45,156 nucleotides of DNA, from positions 1 through 45,156 of the forward strand of contig CADCBB010000017.1 of the NCBI GenBank assembly GCA_902799555.1, read 5' to 3'. Both the position numbers and the translations under genes were made by a program. The notes beneath the pieces are model-generated. The model made no database searches and had not been told where the DNA came from. It saw only the letters and a list, made by a program, of their open reading frames with translations. This DNA is from an uncultured Bacteroidales bacterium (GTDB lineage Bacteria; Bacteroidota; Bacteroidia; Bacteroidales; Paludibacteraceae). Within the stretch, counting starts at the first letter, position 1, and every line of letters begins with the position of its first letter. Shown one piece after another: positions 41,548 through 45,156 of the stretch.

Positions 41548-41958
41548 ATGAGTAAGCCGGTATTTCTTAATTCCAAAGTAGTCTATCACGACAACTCTCG
41601 TGAGTACCATATCGATGCGCGCGGCAAAGATCTTGCATCCGTTATGCGCGCACTTGAAGCGGAAGATGTCGCGCCTGTCGTTCAAGATGAACCGTCGAAG
41701 GAAGAGAGTAGACTTCCCTTCTTTGTCCCAGAAAAATTAGCCGCTCTCGGCACATATTCCATTTCGGAATTTGTGACCATGTATCATGATGCGGTCAAGG
41801 GCGGAGCACCCAAATTAGCTAAGTTCATCAAACATTATAAAGAACTCGAAGTCTTTGATACCGGAGATCTGAATAAGAAAGAGACATACGAAGAATTAAA
41901 GGCGTATTTTGGCGCTGAATTAGACTTCGGCTATCCGAATTTTGCCGTCTATTATTGA
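41548..41958 (+). CDS. Unknown mobile-element-type protein, 136 residues
   Basis: No recognised domain. The N-terminus, NSKVVYHDNSREYHIDARG, resembles the tail of the specificity subunit (VTYIDNSKNYSLEK). It is followed by a Glu-rich linker and a helical second half (SISEFVTMYHDAVKGG, LAKFIKHYKELEVF). It has a structured 5' leader of about 200 bases. It stands between the restriction-modification genes and a set of phage-like small genes and probably belongs to the latter. Confidence 0.6.
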   Translation: MSKPVFLNSKVVYHDNSREYHIDARGKDLASVMRALEAEDVAPVVQDEPSKEESRLPFFVPEKLAALGTYSISEFVTMYHDAVKGGAPKLAKFIKHYKELEVFDTGDLNKKETYEELKAYFGAELDFGYPNFAVYY

Positions 41959-42059
41959 TAAAATCCATTTGATTTTCATTTGATTCATTTGATCGCAAAT
42001 AGCCCTCTATTTGATTTTCATTTGATTTTTATTTGACTCATTTGATTCTCATTTGATTA
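41957..42059 (+). repeat. ATTTGATTCATTTGATT micro-repeat block
   Basis: About eight degenerate units of CATTTGATTTT or CATTTGATT over some 100 bases, between the stop of the unknown gene and a terminator. Confidence 0.85.
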
Positions 42060-42090
42060 TAGGCTTTCCGTAACAGGGAAGCCTTTTTTT
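42060..42090 (+). terminator. Intrinsic terminator before the HNH gene
   Basis: AGGCTTTCC (42061-42069) pairs with GGGAAGCCT (42076-42084), one G-T pair, loop of six, then a run of T. Confidence 0.8.
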
Positions 42091-42095
42091 ATACC

Positions 42096-42103
42096 TACCT
42101 TTG
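42096..42103 (+). promoter_or_regulatory. Probable -7 element for the HNH gene run
   Basis: TACCTTTG only six bases after the terminator T-run. No clear -33 TTG is found at the usual 20 bp, because that position is within the terminator stem. Confidence 0.4.
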
Positions 42104-42152
42104 CATCGGATTTGAGCTGTAGCAACGTCGCTGCACTAAAGATCCATGCATT

Positions 42153-42740
42153 ATGAATAATCTACAAACAAAACCCACACGCCTTTGGTTCTTAGGCAAA
42201 GGCTACACACCTATCGATCCGACACTCGTTCACGGACGCGTTTTATATATACGCGTCAAAGGCATGGAAGTGTCCATCCTTAATCATCACGGACAAAAAG
42301 CCTCTATCCGACTTCGACCAAATGAAAAGGGCTCAATCAATGCCGGAAACACAAACTTCTATTATTACCTCCATTTTAAAGTCAATGGTCGCCATTATGA
42401 TATCCCCATTTCCCTTCTCGTGATGGCGACCTTCAATAATCAAGTACCGGACCGTTCGAAGAAACAAGTTATCGATCATATCGACGGCAACACCTTAAAC
42501 AACAACCCTCGCAACCTCCGTATTGTCACACGCGCTATCAACGATCGTGACGGCGGCTTCATGCGCAAACTGCGTAACAGGGGCATAATCGTCGCCGAAT
42601 ACGAGACTACCATTATCCTCGAAGGCTACAAGCGCATGGCTATCTGGAAAGCCGAACATACGGCATATAAATACGACCATCTCAAACGAGATGCCCTCTT
42701 ACAGATCTTTTTAGGAAAGGAGGACAACAATGAATTATGA
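42153..42740 (+). CDS. HNH endonuclease (phage/homing type)
   Basis: A 195-residue protein with the HNH_3-type motif VIDHIDGNTLNNNPRNLRIV (about residues 109-128), followed by TRAINDRDGG. Enzymes of this kind are found free-standing in phages and mobile elements and nick or cut DNA near their insertion site. The N-terminal part is a beta-rich recognition region. The gene overlaps a 58-codon gene by 11 bases. Confidence 0.8.
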   Translation: MNNLQTKPTRLWFLGKGYTPIDPTLVHGRVLYIRVKGMEVSILNHHGQKASIRLRPNEKGSINAGNTNFYYYLHFKVNGRHYDIPISLLVMATFNNQVPDRSKKQVIDHIDGNTLNNNPRNLRIVTRAINDRDGGFMRKLRNRGIIVAEYETTIILEGYKRMAIWKAEHTAYKYDHLKRDALLQIFLGKEDNNEL

Positions 42741-42906
42741 TGAAATCTGCGAGGCTTTCGATAGTCTCACCCCGAAAGACAAAGCCTTCTTCATCGATGC
42801 ACGCCTCGCCTGGGCTTCCGGCGGCGCTCTCTGCGGAGAAGTGCACATACGTATATGTGATCCATTATGCGATGAATCAGAATCGAGTAACCGTTTAACG
42901 ATTTAA
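42730..42906 (+). CDS. Small protein, 58 residues, overlapping the HNH gene
   Basis: Begins MNYDEICEAFDSLTPKDKAF with an acidic helical N-terminus and contains several cysteines towards the end (ALCGE, RICDPLCDE). It overlaps the HNH stop by 11 bases, which suggests translational coupling. No family is recognised. Confidence 0.5.
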   Translation: MNYDEICEAFDSLTPKDKAFFIDARLAWASGGALCGEVHIRICDPLCDESESSNRLTI

Positions 42907-42919
42907 AATATAACTTGAT

Positions 42920-43309
42920 ATGCCAAACGATTTATTAAAACTAAAACGTAAGTGGGTTATGAATGCTGGAAACAGTCTCAAAAAAACCTGTCCGGTCATC
43001 CTGCGAGGCGCAGAACTCGACGCCAGCAAAGCCTTCAAATACGCATGGTGGTTTGAGTCCTTCCGCGACCAACTCCGCTCAGGCGTTTACCGTTTCTCGT
43101 ATTTCAAGATAGACGGCGATATCCGTGAAGCACGCGGCACGCTCGACCTCTCTCGCATCCCTGCCGAGCATCAGCCAAAGCCTTTGTCAGGTGCTCCGGA
43201 CGTCAGGCTGGAGAATTACGAGACTTTCCGCTATTATGACCTCGATGCCGACGGTTGGCGCTCCTTCCGTCTCGATAACTTCATCGGTTTCGTCTCAAAG
43301 GTGTCGTAA
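42920..43309 (+). CDS. SH3 beta-barrel fold protein (DUF2693/WYL_2-like)
   Basis: 129 residues. The pattern FSYFKIDGDIREARGTLDL, then YYDLDADGWRSFRLDNF is that of the DUF2693/WYL_2 SH3-like barrel found in Bacteroidales phage and mobile elements. The fold suggests nucleic-acid or protein binding; the function is unknown. The gene follows the 58-codon gene closely and is in a co-directional run. Confidence 0.7.
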   Translation: MPNDLLKLKRKWVMNAGNSLKKTCPVILRGAELDASKAFKYAWWFESFRDQLRSGVYRFSYFKIDGDIREARGTLDLSRIPAEHQPKPLSGAPDVRLENYETFRYYDLDADGWRSFRLDNFIGFVSKVS

Positions 43310-43340
43310 AAAGAAAAAGAACCAAAAAGAAAAATAAATC

Positions 43341-43393
43341 TTGTCCTGTCCTATGTCCTATATAGTATGGGACAGGGCAAGGGACAGGGCAAT
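43341..43393. repeat. GGGACAGGGCAA repeat with inverted copy
   Basis: CCTGTCC (43345-43351) faces GGACAGG (43370-43376), and GGGACAGGGCAA is repeated directly just after. The hairpin could stop or slow transcription between small genes. Confidence 0.6.
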
Positions 43394-43411
43394 TTTTAAA
43401 ATTTAAATTTT

Positions 43412-43738
43412 ATGGACAAAGACTTTAATGAATTTTGGGACGCGTATCATCCTAACGAAATACGTTTTCCGAGGCGTAGAGCTGCGACTTTCCGCGCATG
43501 GAACGAACGGACATCTGCGGCACGCAGAGCCATGCTCGAGCAGGTCAAGAAAGAAGGTGCGCCTGAATGGAAAAATCCTTACTTCTTTGTAGTGGACTTC
43601 CCTGAGCCGCAACCCGAGTGGAAAACCGGCGGCGAGACAGGCGAAGATCTTGTGCAAGTCCGCTACAATGGTGCGTATAAAATTTGCACACGTGCCACCA
43701 TGGAACTCTATGGACTCGAATGGGTACGCGATTGGTAA
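43412..43738 (+). CDS. Phage-type protein of unknown function, 108 residues
   Basis: The start, DFNEFWDAYHP, followed by a basic helix (PRRRAATFRAWNE), resembles small proteins next to replication genes in Bacteroidales phages, as far as I can judge. The end is NGAYKICTRATMELYGLEWVRDW. No catalytic motif is visible. Confidence 0.55.
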   Translation: MDKDFNEFWDAYHPNEIRFPRRRAATFRAWNERTSAARRAMLEQVKKEGAPEWKNPYFFVVDFPEPQPEWKTGGETGEDLVQVRYNGAYKICTRATMELYGLEWVRDW

Positions 43739-43841
43739 CAATAACGTTCGTCCCTTACGTCGGGATACCATCCCGACAAAACATCGTGCATTTTGGCGAT
43801 ATTTTTATCGCCACATTATTAACCCTCAAAAAATTATTCGT

Positions 43842-44135
43842 ATGAAAGTAGAATTAGCAGCCGGCATTGAAAGCGTATCCGGCAAATGTGGTAACATGAT
43901 TTTCAAAACCTTTAAGCGTCCGAACGGCAAGACAGAGACACGCGCCTATTTCAACCCGTACCGCCCTTCGAGTTGGGAAAAAGTAAACGCCCGGAAAACA
44001 CCTCCCTCCGAGGCCGAAATCAAAGCGAGATCCCTCTTCGCGCGACGACAAGCCTACGTGCAGGAGTTGCTCGCATCCGGCAGATACCACGATAAGCGCG
44101 AAGCGTGGAAAATCGCTAAAAATGAGATTAAGTAG
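43842..44135 (+). CDS. Conserved phage-like small protein, 97 residues
   Basis: Starts MKVELAAGIESVSGKCGNMI and continues with a Lys/Arg-rich body (KTFKRPNGKTETRAYF). I believe the SVSGKCGNMIFKTF pattern recurs in Bacteroidales mobile-element genes, but I assign no function. A longer frame from 43650 overlaps the preceding gene and is not preferred. Confidence 0.6.
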   Translation: MKVELAAGIESVSGKCGNMIFKTFKRPNGKTETRAYFNPYRPSSWEKVNARKTPPSEAEIKARSLFARRQAYVQELLASGRYHDKREAWKIAKNEIK

Positions 44136-44179
44136 TATGCATTACCTATTCATTACCTGGTTATTACCTGTTCAGAATT

Positions 44180-44506
44180 ATGAAAATCATTTTATCTAAA
44201 CAATGCGAGTCCCTTACCGGCTCGCTCGGACGAGGCTTCGGCTATCATATTCAGAAGCGCAAAAACGGCTACTTTGCCAAAAGAAACTCGAAAGGCGTTA
44301 TACCGCCTGACGGCCATTGGCGCTTTATCCTTACCTGCGCCCAACTCGCACAATCCAAACTCCATATCGCCGACATCCGTGTCTCGCGCGAAGAACTCAA
44401 GCAGGCCATGTATGAAGCTCGCATCTTCATCGCCATGCAGCACCTCCGCAAAGCCACCTACGATGCCCGCGACATCATCAACCTCAAAACCACTTTTAGT
44501 TTATGA
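44180..44506 (+). CDS. Conserved mobile-element protein of unknown function, 108 residues
   Basis: The N-terminus SLTGSLGRGFGYHIQKRKNG, then VIPPDGHWRFI, is a pattern I recall from small Bacteroidales phage or integrative-element proteins. The second half is helical. Its TGA overlaps the next ATG as ATGA. Confidence 0.6.
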   Translation: MKIILSKQCESLTGSLGRGFGYHIQKRKNGYFAKRNSKGVIPPDGHWRFILTCAQLAQSKLHIADIRVSREELKQAMYEARIFIAMQHLRKATYDARDIINLKTTFSL

Positions 44507-44736
44507 AAAAGGAAAAGAAAATTATGATTCATTCGGTCTTGAACCATCTTCAAGAGAGAGACTCTGCTTGGGCGCATGGTAAGATGCTACCTAAGTTCAA
44601 AACCCTGTATGGCGGATGGGCGGATACATGTGTACGCCATCATAAACACTCGCGGGAGTACTTCTCGCGCAAATGGAGAGACGGATGGTTGCCTTTAGAG
44701 GAATATCTGGACTTTTACAAGTACGTCATGCAGTAA
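44503..44736 (+). CDS. Small basic protein, 77 residues
   Basis: Begins at the ATG of an ATGA overlap; an internal ATG at 44524 is an alternative. It is rich in Trp, His and Lys (KTLYGGWADTCVRHHKHSREYF). No family is recognised. Confidence 0.5.
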   Translation: MKKEKKIMIHSVLNHLQERDSAWAHGKMLPKFKTLYGGWADTCVRHHKHSREYFSRKWRDGWLPLEEYLDFYKYVMQ

Positions 44737-44759
44737 AATTGACAATTATCAACGGACGG

Positions 44760-44789
44760 AGCCACAAAATTTGGTGGCTTCGTTTTTTT
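44760..44789 (+). terminator. Intrinsic terminator overlapping the next promoter
   Basis: AGCCAC (44760-44765) pairs with GTGGCT (44774-44779), followed by CG and seven T. The -33 TTG of the next promoter (44771-44773) lies in the loop. Confidence 0.7.
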
Positions 44790-44801
44790 GTTGTACTTTT
44801 G
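44771..44801 (+). promoter_or_regulatory. Promoter of the membrane-protein gene
   Basis: TTG (44771-44773), 20 bp, TACTTTTG (44794-44801). The leader contains a hairpin CGCGG/CCGCG (about 44831-44846). Confidence 0.65.
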
Positions 44802-44888
44802 CACCGGATTTCAAAAAGAGGTCCTGCTCTCGCGGCTAATTCCGCGAGCATAATTTTGGATTTTGAATTTTTAATTTTTAATTCTGAC

Positions 44889-45156
44889 ATGAAAGAACGA
44901 ATCATACAACTTATCACAGCCGCCGTCCTCTCTATTGGCGGACTTGCACTTCTCTTTACGGGAGTGCTCATTGAGCCGCAGGGACAGATCCATGAGACGC
45001 TTCTTGTGGCATTCGGAGAGGTGGCAACCTTTGCAGGCTCGATAATGGGCATCGATTATTACTATAAAATCAAGAACAATTATGATACAAATCACCCTCA
45101 CACGCCAGAAGACCAGCGGTCAAGCCGTCATCAGCACGATGACCTTTCCGCTCCTG
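44889..45156 (+). CDS. Two-helix phage-type membrane protein (partial at the window end)
   Basis: Begins MKERIIQLITAAVLSIGGLA, with two predicted transmembrane helices (about 6-27 and 40-57) and a hydrophilic end, GIDYYYKIK. The shape is holin-like and I have seen similar short proteins in Bacteroidales phage elements. The frame is still open at the window end; normal members, as I recall, end shortly after YYYK, so the true end is unknown. Confidence 0.5.
   Translation, partial: MKERIIQLITAAVLSIGGLALLFTGVLIEPQGQIHETLLVAFGEVATFAGSIMGIDYYYKIKNNYDTNHPHTPEDQRSSRHQHDDLSAP
45082..45156 (+). CDS. Start of a further gene (partial)
   Basis: An ATG at 45082 in another frame opens MIQITLTRQKTSGQAVISTM and runs off the window. 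The ITLTR start is reminiscent of DUF5675-type phage proteins, but too little is visible to decide. Confidence 0.3.
   Translation, partial: MIQITLTRQKTSGQAVISTMTFPLL

Noticed and set aside
3968-42059. CRISPR arrays among the short repeats
   Set aside because: Units are 7-14 bp, imperfect, directly adjacent and without unique spacers; no cas genes are seen.
41957-42059. The ATTTGATT block as an origin iteron array
   Set aside because: Units are too variable in length and sequence, there is no replication initiator gene, and similar blocks of other sequence occur elsewhere in the window.
1-45156. tRNA, rRNA and insertion sequences
   Set aside because: I looked for cloverleaf 3' ends, rRNA signatures and transposase motifs on both strands and saw none that could be supported.

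Overview
The window looks like chromosomal DNA of a Bacteroidales bacterium, probably a gut or rumen lineage. Nearly every promoter I can place has the Bacteroidetes form: TTG(CATATAT) near -33, exactly 20 bp, then TAnnTTTG near -7. The gene content agrees: DUF3078 and DUF5686 envelope proteins, a DUF4292 lipoprotein, a long SecA with a Cys-rich tail, and a PCMD/cadherin-like surface protein with a tail resembling a type IX secretion signal. A Paludibacteraceae-like origin is possible but only inferred.

Layout. (1) 1-4030, accessory: a zeta-toxin-like kinase with a 50-residue partner, a strongly folded region that may be an RNA, and an EcoRI-family adenine methylase followed by a DUF262-HNH nuclease. 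(2) 4103-7361, core operon: nadK, lgt, fmt and an HD-domain gene, overlapping end to end. (3) 7329-11870, reverse strand: secA and a DUF3078 protein. (4) 12055-20604, a long, mostly overlapping run: lipid kinase, dut, TPR protein, DUF4292 lipoprotein, EnvC-like protein, FKBP lipoprotein, small lipoprotein, a shortened RimM-like protein, SpoU methylase, U32 protein, its detached Cys-rich tail, pectinesterase. (5) 20615-25563: nadC (reverse), a small lipoprotein, DAHP synthase/chorismate mutase, and a DUF5686 protein. (6) 25581-37594, reverse strand: a giant PCMD/cadherin-like surface protein broken into two frames, a GT4 glycosyltransferase, a small DMT-type membrane protein, a second DUF5686 protein and a beta-barrel protein. 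(7) 37895-41303: a membrane-protein gene whose frame is broken at a run of ten C, then a two-gene BcgI-like restriction-modification system. (8) 41304-45156: a very long hairpin leader and a string of small phage- or mobile-element-type genes (HNH nuclease, SH3-fold protein, several unknowns, a two-helix membrane protein) running off the window.

Three signals are not explained by ordinary annotation. First, short degenerate tandem repeats (units of roughly 7-14 bp, several sequence families) occur between genes and also in frame inside conserved genes. In two exported proteins they encode the hydrophobic core of the signal peptide. Second, two regions (1125-1316 and 41368-41540) can fold into elaborate structures ending in U-tracts and match no RNA family I recognise. 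Third, the C10 tract ahead of the BcgI-like operon looks like an on/off switch, unless it is a sequencing error. No tRNA, rRNA, insertion sequence or CRISPR array was seen.
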